From Lacrimispora xylanisolvens (GTDB lineage: Bacteria; Bacillota; Clostridia; Lachnospirales; Lachnospiraceae), in assembly GCA_017084465.1 (NCBI GenBank), contig CP070896.1, forward strand, positions 3,136,501-3,200,500: 64,000 nucleotides of DNA, written 5' to 3'. The notes beneath the pieces are model-generated. The model saw only the letters and a program-made list of their open reading frames with translations, was not told the DNA's origin and did no database searches. A program made the position numbers and the translations under genes. Positions 1 through 7,981 of the stretch are shown here, piece by piece. How positions within the stretch are numbered: the stretch's first letter is position 1; every line of letters starts with the position of its first letter.

Positions 1-2
1 AA

Positions 3-923
3 TTAATACTCTATCTCCATTAAAATATCCCTGGGATAATCACCGAAGGTCTTGCCAAAAAGATTAAAACCGCCTTCATATCTGGCGTTTTTCTTATTCC
101 CAATGGTCATTGCAACAAATGGTTTTTCAGAAATTGCAATATCGCTGAGTCTGACTTTTGAAGCCTGTTCCCCATTGATATAGGTACCGTCTCCCTTAAT
201 ATCCCACTTAACCCAGATTCCATATTGCGTGGAACCGTTGGGCCAGAGCGATGGCGTAAGTCTTCCTCTTCTGGAACCAAAATCTCCCGGACAGCACCAG
301 GTGGCACATTCGATGCCGTTTACCCACAGGGTAATGTCAGATTTCCAGTCTTCGGCATAACCAGGAGCTTCCGAACATATCTCCATGGCAAAAGACAGGC
401 TTACAGGAAGTCTGCCGGCTGGCAGCTGATTGGGAAACTTATATTGCACATATCCCTTCGACGTCCATAAAAGTCCAGCATTCATCCGTTCTGGCAGATA
501 AAAACTGTACTCCTTGTCTTCCATTCCAACAACTCCGCTTGGTGTATATAAACCGCAGGTAGGGAAGATGCTGCAATCTACAAATGATCCCACCGGCATC
601 TCGATACTGACTACCTGGTTAATCTGACTGCTTCTCGGAAGAAAACAAAGATTGGCATAATCCTGTTTCCGGCTGCAGACCTTCATGGTTCCGTGGCTCC
701 CTGGCTGTTCCTCCATGCGGATTAGGTCTGCAGCTTCGAGAAGCTTTAGATGAAATGCGGTGCTGGACTGTGGGAGCTCAAGTGCTTCCGCTATCTGGCT
801 TATGGAATAATTGTTCTGATATAACAGTTTAATGATCTCCAGCCGCACGGGGGAGGAGATTGCTTTGCCGAATTCGCAGATTTCCTTAATGTTTTCCAGG
901 GTAAAATCTTTGATTTTTGCCAT
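3..923 (-). CDS. ArsR-family winged-helix regulator with a large C-terminal ligand-like domain
   Basis: Cytoplasmic DNA-binding regulator. The first ~90 residues form an ArsR-type winged helix (motifs SSPVRLEIIKLL, SISQIAEALELPQSS and FHLKLLEAADLI). The remaining ~210 residues, rich in Trp, Gly and aromatic residues, are not a standard ArsR extension; I recall similar long predicted regulators (COG4189 type) but cannot assign a ligand. The ATG at 923 is preferred over the upstream TTG at 950 because a GGCGGGTGG-like ribosome binding site lies just before it. The gene ends almost at the window edge; its stop codon (3-5) is present. No metal-binding Cys motif typical of ArsR/SmtB was noticed. 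Family call firm, function unknown. Confidence 0.8.
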   Translation of the reverse strand: MAKIKDFTLENIKEICEFGKAISSPVRLEIIKLLYQNNYSISQIAEALELPQSSTAFHLKLLEAADLIRMEEQPGSHGTMKVCSRKQDYANLCFLPRSSQINQVVSIEMPVGSFVDCSIFPTCGLYTPSGVVGMEDKEYSFYLPERMNAGLLWTSKGYVQYKFPNQLPAGRLPVSLSFAMEICSEAPGYAEDWKSDITLWVNGIECATWCCPGDFGSRRGRLTPSLWPNGSTQYGIWVKWDIKGDGTYINGEQASKVRLSDIAISEKPFVAMTIGNKKNARYEGGFNLFGKTFGDYPRDILMEIEY

Positions 924-1046
924 GATATCCACCCGCCTTCCTTTTTTCAAAACTTCATATGTACTTTCCGGGTCATTGTATTTGGTATTTATAATACTCT
1001 ATCCTTAGGGAGACTGTCAATCCTGCCGGATTCATTTTTTAAGGAC

Positions 1047-1826
1047 TTATTTCACCCCATAAAGCATTCCGAGTCCAGAAAGAAGCCACGGTGCTTTCAC
1101 GTAGAAGGGGATGCATTTCATATTTTCTGAATGAGGAATATAATAAATTTCTGTAATTCCTTCTTTTTCCAGTTCTTTCACCAATGATTTTATATCTCCA
1201 TAAAGTATTTTTTGCTCAAATAAATCGTGAAAAGCGAAAACTCCGCCTTTCTTCACCACCCTTAGAGCTTCCCGGACTACCTTACGTTTATCAGGCTGAG
1301 TCATGACCTCGTGAAAAACGAAATTACTAATTACAGCATCAAAGCTTTCGCTCTGAAACGGAAGTGCTGCAGCGTCTCCTTTTATAAAGGTAATGGGCTG
1401 AACCTGTTCAATCCGCCTGTTTTCTTCACACTGCTCCCTGGCGTAGTTCCATTGTGCTCCCCAATAGTCAATTCCGGTTATTTCTGCTTTTGGAAATGCT
1501 TTGGCGCAACGAATGGTGAGTGCGCCGGAGCCGCAGCCGATATCCAAAAGGGTGCCGTTTCCGTTCCAGATAAGATGATTCAGCAATTCGCTGTGAATGC
1601 CACTCATCACCCTTCTTCCGGTAAAGGAAAACGCATGGCGGCAGACCTGGTGATATACGGACAGTATGGCCGACAATATGGTCAGCACCAAAGCTGTGGC
1701 GGCCAGAATTTTCACCTTGAACAGATAGGTGAACAGCAGGCTGAGCGCCAGAAAGATGACGGTAACGGTCCAGAGAAACCGCATCATTGTTTTGGAAATC
1801 CAGTTTCCATAGTTTGGTTGATTCAT
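1047..1826 (-). CDS. Membrane-anchored class I SAM-dependent methyltransferase
   Basis: About 259 residues. Two hydrophobic segments near the N-terminus (roughly residues 15-60) are followed by a Rossmann-type methyltransferase domain: motif I LLDIGCGSGALTI, then a motif II region EITGIDYWG and the acidic/VISNFVFHEV segment. The start at 1826 follows AAGGAGGT at good spacing; the longer open frame upstream has no ribosome binding site. It lies downstream of the TetR gene on the same strand, separated by a terminator hairpin and a copy of a TetR-operator-like half site, so the TetR protein may control it. Substrate unknown. Confidence 0.8.
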   Translation of the reverse strand: MNQPNYGNWISKTMMRFLWTVTVIFLALSLLFTYLFKVKILAATALVLTILSAILSVYHQVCRHAFSFTGRRVMSGIHSELLNHLIWNGNGTLLDIGCGSGALTIRCAKAFPKAEITGIDYWGAQWNYAREQCEENRRIEQVQPITFIKGDAAALPFQSESFDAVISNFVFHEVMTQPDKRKVVREALRVVKKGGVFAFHDLFEQKILYGDIKSLVKELEKEGITEIYYIPHSENMKCIPFYVKAPWLLSGLGMLYGVK

Positions 1827-1850
1827 ATTCAAAATACCTCCTTTTAATGG

Positions 1851-1875
1851 GGCAGCATAACAGCTGCCTTTTTTT
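1851..1875 (+). promoter_or_regulatory. Hairpin with T-run containing a TetR half-site
   Basis: GGCAGC-ATAACA-GCTGCC followed by seven T: reads as a small rho-independent terminator on the plus strand. It also contains GCATAACAGCTG, which matches 11 of 12 bases of one half of the TetR palindrome at 2562-2577 (GCATAACAACTG). It lies 25-50 bases ahead of the methyltransferase start, where a repressor could act. Confidence 0.4.
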
Positions 1876-1884
1876 GTTATATAA

Positions 1885-1913
1885 AAAATCCAGGGCACCA
1901 TGCCCTGGATTTT
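1885..1913 (-). terminator. Rho-independent terminator of the TetR gene
   Basis: Perfect 12-base stem (AAAATCCAGGGC with a 5-base loop) beginning inside the TetR stop codon and followed on the minus strand by a T-run (TTTTTTATAT). Confidence 0.8.
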
Positions 1914-2532
1914 ATAACTGCTCTTTACAGTTTTGAATTAAATGTGTAAACCCGCCTTCTGCATAACAAGCCAGCATATTATTGAAAAATAATGTCTGTG
2001 ACCTGTCATAATTACCTTTTAATAACTGAATGTTTCCATAGATGCGCATATTTGCCAGAAGCTGTATGAATTCTGGATTAGGTACGTGACCAATGGCTTT
2101 TGTAAAATGAGTTATAAAATGCTTTGTAAGCTCCTGCTTTAGATTGTCCAGAAAATGCTCTTTTCCGCTGCCAGAGGATTTTTCCAGCAGTATGAGTATC
2201 TCTCTTCGGTATCTGAGTTCAAGATCCATCATAACCCGGTCGTTATCCAGGGCGGTAGACTGATCGTTGAGTTCCCGGTCCGAGAGGGTGTTTCCAAGAT
2301 TGGTCCATTGTTCTATAACTGGTTCCACAATGGAAGAAAACAGCTGCTGTTTTCCGGAAAAATGAAAATAGAAGGCACCGGTAGTAACGCCACAGGCAGC
2401 ACAAATTCTACGAAGACTGGCCTGTTTATAGCCTTTTTCATAAAATTCTTCTATACCAGCCTCTATAAGCCGCTCACGGGTTGTTCCGGTATCGGACTCC
2501 GGTGAAAACGGAATCTCCCAATTTTGCTTCAT
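1912..2532 (-). CDS. TetR/AcrR family transcriptional regulator
   Basis: About 206 residues. The N-terminal TetR helix-turn-helix is clear: TRERLIEAGIEEFYEKGYKQ, then ASLRRICAACGVTTGAFYFHF. The C-terminal ligand-binding half is unassigned. The ATG at 2532 follows GGAGGC with 7-8 bases spacing. A perfect 16-base palindrome lies 30 bases upstream and is the probable autoregulatory operator. Likely controls itself and the downstream methyltransferase; inducer unknown. Confidence 0.88.
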   Translation of the reverse strand: MKQNWEIPFSPESDTGTTRERLIEAGIEEFYEKGYKQASLRRICAACGVTTGAFYFHFSGKQQLFSSIVEPVIEQWTNLGNTLSDRELNDQSTALDNDRVMMDLELRYRREILILLEKSSGSGKEHFLDNLKQELTKHFITHFTKAIGHVPNPEFIQLLANMRIYGNIQLLKGNYDRSQTLFFNNMLACYAEGGFTHLIQNCKEQL

Positions 2533-2561
2533 AATTACCGCCTCCAATCTTTTTATATCTG

Positions 2562-2577
2562 CATAACAACTGTTATG
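2562..2577. promoter_or_regulatory. Palindromic operator CATAACA-N2-TGTTATG
   Basis: Perfect inverted repeat with two central bases just upstream of the TetR gene. Size and position are typical of TetR-family operators. A half copy is present ahead of the methyltransferase. Confidence 0.65.
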
Positions 2578-2619
2578 TTACCACAAATGAATGGGGCAGT
2601 CAAGAATGACTGGACGATA

Positions 2620-2662
2620 AAAGAAAAGGGCTGGGATCCCTTTATGGGAAACCAACCCTGAA
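2620..2662 (-). terminator. Terminator after the APC permease
   Basis: On the minus strand an interrupted stem (AGGG-TGG-CCC pairing with GGG-CCA-CCCT) is followed by TTTTCTTTT, directly after the permease stop codon. Confidence 0.65.
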
Positions 2663-2665
2663 TTT

Positions 2666-4020
2666 TTATTTATTCACTGTCTCTGACCGATGGGAAATCA
2701 AAGCACTAAACACCATAACAACAAAAAACACGATAAGAAAAGCAACCACAGCCATTCCGTGCGCGAACCATGCGGCAATAATCATAAATACGCAGCCTGC
2801 AAGTGATAAACAGGGCATTAAGATACGATTAAAGAAGTTAAGTCCTTTGCTCTTTACCATAAACATAATAAAGATCGGAACGTATAAAGCATAAACAGTG
2901 ACAATCGGAAGTTCGGAAGAATCAAAAGTGAAAAATCCGAACCAGCTGGCAGTCAGATTTGCTCCGTAGAAATAGAACAGCCAGATGCCGCAAAGAAATA
3001 ACCCTAAAATAGCTGAATTAACAGGCATGTTGGTCATGGAATCTACCTGACTGAAAACCTTTGGTTTTGGTCCTAAGCCCCTGGCAGCAAGAGAATAAAT
3101 TCCCGGGTGCAGCCAAGCATCAGCCCGTTTAACGTACCCAGACAAGAGATAATTACAAATACAAATAACAGATTTCCGCCTATTGAAGTGAAAACAGTCT
3201 GGAATGCCAGCTTGGCACCAGCTTCACCACCTGCCATGATTATTTCATTTTTAACGGTTCCTGCAAGTCCGATGTAATACAGGATATACGCTGCCATAGT
3301 GATTAAAGTACCGGATATTAAGGCAAGAGGCAGATTTCTTTTTGCATTTCTAAGTTCTGCATTGATACAGGTTGCAATGATCCAGCCCTCATAGGCGAAG
3401 CTGGCTGCAACAACAGCTGTAAATAGCCCGTTGGCAGTGCTGGCAGATACAGTATGGGTAAAATTATAAGCAGTCATTCCGTTGCGAAGTCCTGTAAAGG
3501 TCCCTACAATTGCCATAAGGAATAAAGGAATGAGCTTAATGACAGTGGTGCTCACCTGAAATTTTCCTGCTAAAACAGGGGATAATGCGTTGATTGTAAA
3601 GCTGGAAACCAGATAAAGACAGGCGATGGTCATACATTCTCCGCCGGTAATGGAAAAACCGAAGATGACACAGGTATACCGGGCGGATACCCATGCAAGG
3701 ACTGAAGTAATGGTAGGGTAGTAAATAATTGCCATAAAACTTCCCACATAATAGGCATATTTTTTTCCTACGGTTGCTTCAGCATAATCCACAATACCGT
3801 TAATGTACTGATATTTCGTAGCCATAACAGAAAATGTGTACGCACAGGAAATCATAATAATACCGCCTATGATCCAGGCCAGAATTCCCTGCTTTAAGTT
3901 TCCCCCTGTTGCAGTCAGAATCTTTTCCGCTTTAAAAAAAACACCGCTTCCAATTACGATGCCTACAACCATCGCAATGGCTGTAAATAGTCCATACTTT
4001 TTTTCTAATTTTGATTCCAT
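2666..4020 (-). CDS. APC-superfamily amino acid permease (frameshifted)
   Basis: Inner-membrane amino acid transporter of about 450 residues and twelve expected membrane helices. The N-terminus has the APC hallmark GIVIGSGVFF in helix 1. The reading frame breaks near 3102-3104: CCCGGG in the minus strand should be CCCGGGG so that CTR continues into GIYSLAARGLGPK, a conserved APC loop. The first part covers 3073-4020 and the second runs to 2666. Downstream a terminator follows. The single-G loss in a G run looks like a sequencing error; a real pseudogene is possible. Substrate is not evident. Confidence 0.85.
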
Positions 4021-4167
4021 AGTTCAACTGTTCCTGCTTTTCTATAGTATTGTTTATATAAAAAAATCCTTTTTATTTTATCATAAAATGAAATACAAAT
4101 CAGCAAGATTTTATTACCAGAAGCAAGATTTTTTACTGGTATAAAATCCTTAAGCAGCAGGATTAAG

Positions 4168-4642
4168 TTATAGCTTTCGGTACTTTGGCTGTTCGGATAA
4201 ATCCACCATATAATCGCTGGCTTTTCTCTTACCGGAATCAGTCAGAGTCAGATAGATCTTTGCCATGGCAGTAATCTTATCTTTGTCGTCCGGATCGGCG
4301 CTGTTAATTATGGAAACTAAGCTGTCATTGGTGTGATATCCTTTTCCTTCATCTTCACGGAAGAAATCTTCGCTTCCACTTGCAGGCAGATGATTCCATG
4401 GGGAAGCATCGGCTCCGGAATCTGGGTATTCAAAACAGTCATCCTGCCAACCCATTAAATAAGCAGGTAGTTCTAAGAATGACCGCCAGCTTTTCTAAAA
4501 CATTAGCAGGAACTTTTTCTATTTGTCCGTTCTCATATCTGAAGATCGTAGACCGTGAAACGCCTAGCTCATCGGCTATATCGTCAGCGCTCATTTCCAA
4601 TTGTTTTCTTCTTTCTTTAATTCTCTGACCAGTGATTGACAT
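4168..4642 (-). CDS. XRE/CI-like helix-turn-helix repressor (frameshifted)
   Basis: The N-terminal lambda-repressor-type domain is clear (IKERRKQLEMSADDIADELGVS, RSTIFRYENGQIEKVP). The frame breaks near 4467 at ACTACC|TGCTTA: restoring two bases gives LRTTPAYLMGW, the usual end of this domain, and joins a C-terminal region of ~90 residues. ATG 4642 is chosen because GGAGG lies 7 bases upstream; ATG 4648 would be too close. A perfect GTTGCA-N4-TGCAAC palindrome sits 35 bases upstream and a divergent promoter/operator lies beyond it, giving a CI/Cro-like switch layout. Phage-type or host regulator; the rest of a prophage is absent. Confidence 0.75.
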
Positions 4643-4675
4643 GTTCATACCTCCTGCTAGTATCATACCATTGAT

Positions 4676-4691
4676 GTTGCAAAAATGCAAC
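4676..4691. promoter_or_regulatory. Operator GTTGCA-AAAA-TGCAAC
   Basis: Perfect 6+6 palindrome upstream of the XRE gene. Close variants occur at 4761, 6576, 15180 and 15420, always next to the XRE or Cro-like genes. Confidence 0.6.
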
Positions 4692-4719
4692 ACTTATGGC
4701 CCCTGGCTGACTTTGTATA

Positions 4720-4748
4720 TTGACATTTAATTTTTTATAAGCTATTCT
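4720..4748 (+). promoter_or_regulatory. Promoter TTGACA-17-TATTCT
   Basis: Sigma-A-type promoter facing right. It is the twin of the promoter at 15140-15168: same 17-base spacing, same -10 and shared GAGC/AAGC-TATTCTTAT context. Its natural gene, the Cro-like CDS at 6361, is now separated from it by an insertion element. Confidence 0.7.
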
Positions 4749-4760
4749 TATGACATAATA

Positions 4761-4776
4761 GTGGCACAAATGCAAC
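4761..4776. promoter_or_regulatory. Operator variant GTGGCA-CAAA-TGCAAC
   Basis: One mismatch to the perfect GTTGCA-N4-TGCAAC palindrome. It lies 12 bases after the -10 box, where a bound repressor would block initiation; the copy at 15180 is placed almost identically (11 bases). Confidence 0.6.
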
Positions 4777-4936
4777 GGAAAAGAGGTGACAAACTATAAA
4801 TAGTCAAGAGGTTTTATACAAATTTTTTGATATAAAAAAAGAGTAACTTTAATAAGCCATCTGAATACACCGTATTTCAGATGAATACAAAATTTTATTA
4901 GAAAGATGTTTTAGCGAAGTTTTTGAATGTTATAGT

Positions 4937-6084
4937 CTACTTCTTGCCTCTCTCCAATGCATAGATGACTCTAACAAGCTTCTTCGCCACATGAGTAATA
5001 GCTACTCGATGTGGTTTGCCTTCTCCGCGTTTCTTGGCATAATAAGTTGCAAATGTTATATCGAAACGGATTAATGGAAGGCAACAATTAATAAGAACAT
5101 ATCGCAGCTGAGATGATCCACGCTTCACCATTCTACCACCGTGTGATTCTGTTCCAGAATCATTTATGCCTGGTTCTATTCCAGCAAAGGCAAGCATCTG
5201 ACCTGGGTTTGAAAAGTTCGATATATCGCCGTATTCAGAGTAAATAACGGCGGCAGATATTGGACCGATGCCCGGAACTGACATGTAATGAGGATGGACC
5301 TCTTCAATTAGTTTATTGATTTCATTCTCAAGAGTACCTATTTCTTTTACAAGAGATTTGTAAAGAGTAAGTAAGCTGTTCAGTTCAACATCAAAGATAG
5401 AATTATTTACTCCCACAGTATTTGTGGCAAGTTCCTTCAACTCCAGGAACTGCTGAGGAGAAAACTTGCCTCTTGATATAGAACGAAGTTTGTCATAAGA
5501 TACTGAATTCATTCTTGCCATCTTTTCAGCGGAACCGTAGTTTTCAAGCAGATACAGAGCGGTCTTAGATAAACGCTCATGAAAGAAAGGCTTGAATTCA
5601 GGAAAGGTGTGATCTAGCACATTGGTAATCTTTATAAGATAAAAGAACGCTGCCGAACTAACCTATCACGCAAACGAGTTAATGACTTTAAGGAATAAGC
5701 GTGGTAAAATCCTTTGAATGGGGTTTGTATTCAACAGTCATTAACCACCGGGCTATTGATTCGCAGTCAATAGAGTCGGTCTTGGTTCGCCTTAGAGATG
5801 TGGATTTCTTGTATTCCTTGATGAGAACTGGATTAATTTCCATGAAGCTGTGATTGGCATTTTCAAGGAAGAGTTCGAGATTGAGGGCATAGTGGGCTGT
5901 TGATTCGAACCCTATTTTTTATATCCTGTGGATTGAGAGAGAATTAAAATAGTGAGTAGCTGCTCAAAACCTGTCTTATCATTTTAACAGTAAATTTTGA
6001 AACAATCTTTTGATCAGCAGCAGATATAATGCAGCAATCATGTTTGTACTTGGAAATATCAATTCCAACAAAGTACATGGACAT
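4937..6084 (-). pseudogene. IS110-family DEDD transposase, multiple frameshifts
   Basis: A complete ~390-residue IS110 recombinase can be pieced together in three frames. N-terminal DEDD domain begins YFVGIDISKYKHDCCII; the middle has FESTAHYALNLELFL, INPVLIKEYKKS and RRTKTDSIDCESIARWL; the C-terminal transposase-20 domain has SVPGIGPISAAVIYSEYGDI and MLAFAGIEPG with the conserved Ser region. Breaks are near 5985, 5910, 5710 and 5640, more than in any other gene here. ATG 6084 follows AGGAGG. Either truly decayed or hit by several sequencing errors. Confidence 0.8.
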
Positions 6085-6360
6085 AGAGTGAAACCTCCTG
6101 ATATGTATATTGGCACTGTTGTCTTCCACAGAGAATCCGGCTGTGTAATCACGTAAATAGAAACGTCAGGCGTTAACAAACTGATTAACAGTAATAGACG
6201 AAAAGCTGTGGTCTGAGTCACCTCGGAACAGTCAAAGCTGTAATTATATAGGTACAGATCCACAGTGCCTTTTCAAAATATATCAGAGATGGATTAAAAT
6301 GCCCAGAGAATCTGGGAGAAAGGAAAAATCCAATTACCATCTAAGATAATTGGATTATAC
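6085..6360 (-). other. IS110 left-end non-coding region, possible bridge RNA locus
   Basis: IS110-group elements encode a structured bridge RNA in the non-coding stretch before the transposase; this ~276-base segment is in the equivalent position and length range. I did not fold it or identify the guide loops, so this is positional inference only. Confidence 0.35.
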
Positions 6361-6579
6361 GTGAATTATTTGAATATATACATGTTAAAGAATAAGATAG
6401 CGAATTCTGGATTGACACAAGAATCAATTGCAGACGCTATGGGTATCAGCAGATGTACTTTTTACCGTAAGATGAAAAAAGAGGGCAATACTTTCACTGT
6501 GCAGGAAATGAACAGAATGATAAAGTTCATATCTTTGACAAAGGAAGAAGCAGCTAAAATTTTTTTACCACCAAAGTAG
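6361..6579 (+). CDS. Small Cro-like helix-turn-helix protein
   Basis: 72-residue DNA-binding protein. Helix-turn-helix GLTQESIADAMGISRCTFYRKM followed by TFTVQEMNRMIKF and a short acidic/IFLPP end. About two-thirds identical to the protein at 15205. GTG 6361 is aligned with the paralogue's start. Its own promoter appears to lie at 4720, beyond the IS110 element, so expression is probably altered. An operator-like site overlaps its stop codon. Confidence 0.75.
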   Translation: MNYLNIYMLKNKIANSGLTQESIADAMGISRCTFYRKMKKEGNTFTVQEMNRMIKFISLTKEEAAKIFLPPK

Positions 6580-6591
6580 CATAAATGCGAT
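6576..6591. promoter_or_regulatory. Operator-like site GTAGCA-TAAA-TGCGAT
   Basis: Weaker match to GTTGCA-N4-TGCAAC overlapping the stop codon of the Cro-like gene, mirroring the site at 15420-15435 at the end of its paralogue. Confidence 0.4.
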
Positions 6592-6910
6592 AATATCATA
6601 TAGATTGCCCAGTCAATTTGCAGATGGGGTGTTTGGTACAGTCAGGCACAGCATCTGCAGTTTTATTGTTATCTATTTAGGCAGAGGATATTTAATAATT
6701 TCTATTTTTAACACCAAATTATTTATATATATTGTGTTAATGTCAAAATTGAATCATATTGTTACATAATTATCAAAATAGGTGTTGACAATTCAATAAT
6801 TAATGAAATAAACTAGAGACGGGCAAACTAAAATTCTGAGGTTTGCTTCAGGATCATGGTGAAAGAGGTAATTCGTTTGCCTTGATACATCATATCAGAA
6901 GGGGGCAGAT
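6592..6910 (+). promoter_or_regulatory. AT-rich intergenic region before the GntR gene
   Basis: No gene seen. A TTGACA at 6785-6790 with an AT-rich block 17-18 bases later (ATAAAC/TAAACT) is a possible weak promoter for the GntR gene. The remainder is low-complexity A/T. Confidence 0.35.
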
Positions 6911-7576
6911 ATGGATAAATCGGTAAAAGAAGACAAATTTTCAAACGCCTATGAATATATAAAAAATAAGATCATACTGGGCGAATATCTTCCTTTGCAG
7001 GATATTTCTGATATGGAGTTACAGAAAGAATTAGGCATGAGCAGGACTCCCATCCGCGAAGCGATTCTAAAATTGGAAAAGGACTCATTTGTTAAAATAT
7101 ATCCTCGAAAAGGAACCTTAGTTGGAGAAATCGATTATAATCTGGTAAATGCAATTTATGAGGTGCGTTTACTGAATGAGCCTTATTTAGCGGTGGAGTG
7201 TTATAACAGATTAAGCAAGGACTGGCTTAAAATGTATGATTCCTTTCAGAATCCACCTGAGTTTAAAGATCATGAAGAATATGTGAAATATTACACCAGG
7301 TTAGACGATTGTTTACATAATACGGTCATCTCTCAGTCTCAAAATAGCTTTTTGAAAGAGTTGCTGAACGTGGTAGCAGATCACAGTAACAGAATACGGG
7401 TATATTGTGCAAAGGTTAACTTAAACTATACACTTTCCATTGAGGAGCATCTGGAAATTATAAATTCAATGCTTTGTAATAATGATGCAGATGTTCTTGA
7501 AAATTATAAAATGCACATTAGAAATTCCTGGAATAATGCGATGGATTTGATTTTCCCTAAAAAATCCATAATGTAA
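6911..7576 (+). CDS. GntR-family (FadR/FCD-like) transcriptional regulator
   Basis: 221 residues. N-terminal GntR winged helix: AYEYIKNKIILGEYLPLQDI, then MELQKELGMSRTPIREAILKLE with the diagnostic SRTPIREA. The helical C-terminal domain (residues ~80-215) resembles FCD ligand-binding domains that sense small organic acids. Start follows AGGGGG at 6 bases. It sits ahead of the ABC importer/LarA-like/dehydrogenase operon and is the likely regulator of it; the effector would then be the imported acid or a product. Confidence 0.85.
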   Translation: MDKSVKEDKFSNAYEYIKNKIILGEYLPLQDISDMELQKELGMSRTPIREAILKLEKDSFVKIYPRKGTLVGEIDYNLVNAIYEVRLLNEPYLAVECYNRLSKDWLKMYDSFQNPPEFKDHEEYVKYYTRLDDCLHNTVISQSQNSFLKELLNVVADHSNRIRVYCAKVNLNYTLSIEEHLEIINSMLCNNDADVLENYKMHIRNSWNNAMDLIFPKKSIM

Positions 7577-7981
7577 TATTATAAAATAGAAGAATACGTT
7601 AAACCAATATTGAATGTTGAGAATATGCTTAAAAGCACATTTTCAGCATTCTTTTTTTGCTCATGGAAAAAGTATCTGTTGCAAAATAAATGGCACAAAA
7701 AGCAGAAGATTAAAATGTTTCAAATATGCAAATATACCAATCAAATATTATACAATTAAGAAAATTTATATAAAATATACAGAAAATAGCTTGACTAGAG
7801 ACCTTTGTTAGTATATTATGTGGCTATATTTGATCTGATATATTAGTTAAATATAAGTAAAATAACAGGTGAATAAAAGAGAAATTCAGATTCTCTCAAT
7901 CTAAGAAAGCCAGGAGAAGGGGCTTTTCTGTTAACCACGATATCTTATTAAAGATAATAATAAAAAATGGAGGAAGTAAAA
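7577..7981 (+). promoter_or_regulatory. Leader region of the importer operon with promoter and hairpins
   Basis: No gene. A promoter TTGACT (7791-7796), 17 bases, TATTAT (7814-7819) precedes a ~160-base leader. The leader contains GAGAA/TTCTC (about 7880-7896) and AGAAAGCC/GGCTTTTCT (7904-7929) hairpins, the second terminator-like with only a short T-run. GntR binding here is plausible. No known riboswitch was recognised. Confidence 0.55.

Larger units (their letters stand above)
4790..6360 (-). mobile_element. IS110-family insertion element
   Basis: About 1.57 kb between two GTGA tetranucleotides. Left of it are a promoter, operator, nine bases and GTGA; right of it is GTGAATTATTTG, the start of a Cro-like gene. 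The intact paralogue at 15180-15205 has operator, nine bases and GTGAGTTATTTG, so the native sequence was probably contiguous and the element landed at the start codon. Contents: a degraded DEDD transposase on the minus strand, ~276 bases of non-coding sequence upstream of it and ~147 downstream. Ends are inferred from the paralogue comparison, not from known terminal sequences. Confidence 0.7.

Noticed and set aside
1958..1970. Another GCATAACA word inside the TetR coding region as a third operator
   Set aside because: Only one half-site and inside a conserved coding stretch; likely chance.
4168..6591. A prophage, suggested by CI/Cro-like genes
   Set aside because: No integrase, terminase, capsid or lysis genes nearby; only the regulators and an IS110 element.
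7614..7811. 65-codon frame upstream of the importer operon
   Set aside because: AT-rich Lys/Ile/Tyr text, no ribosome binding site; its end overlaps the operon promoter.
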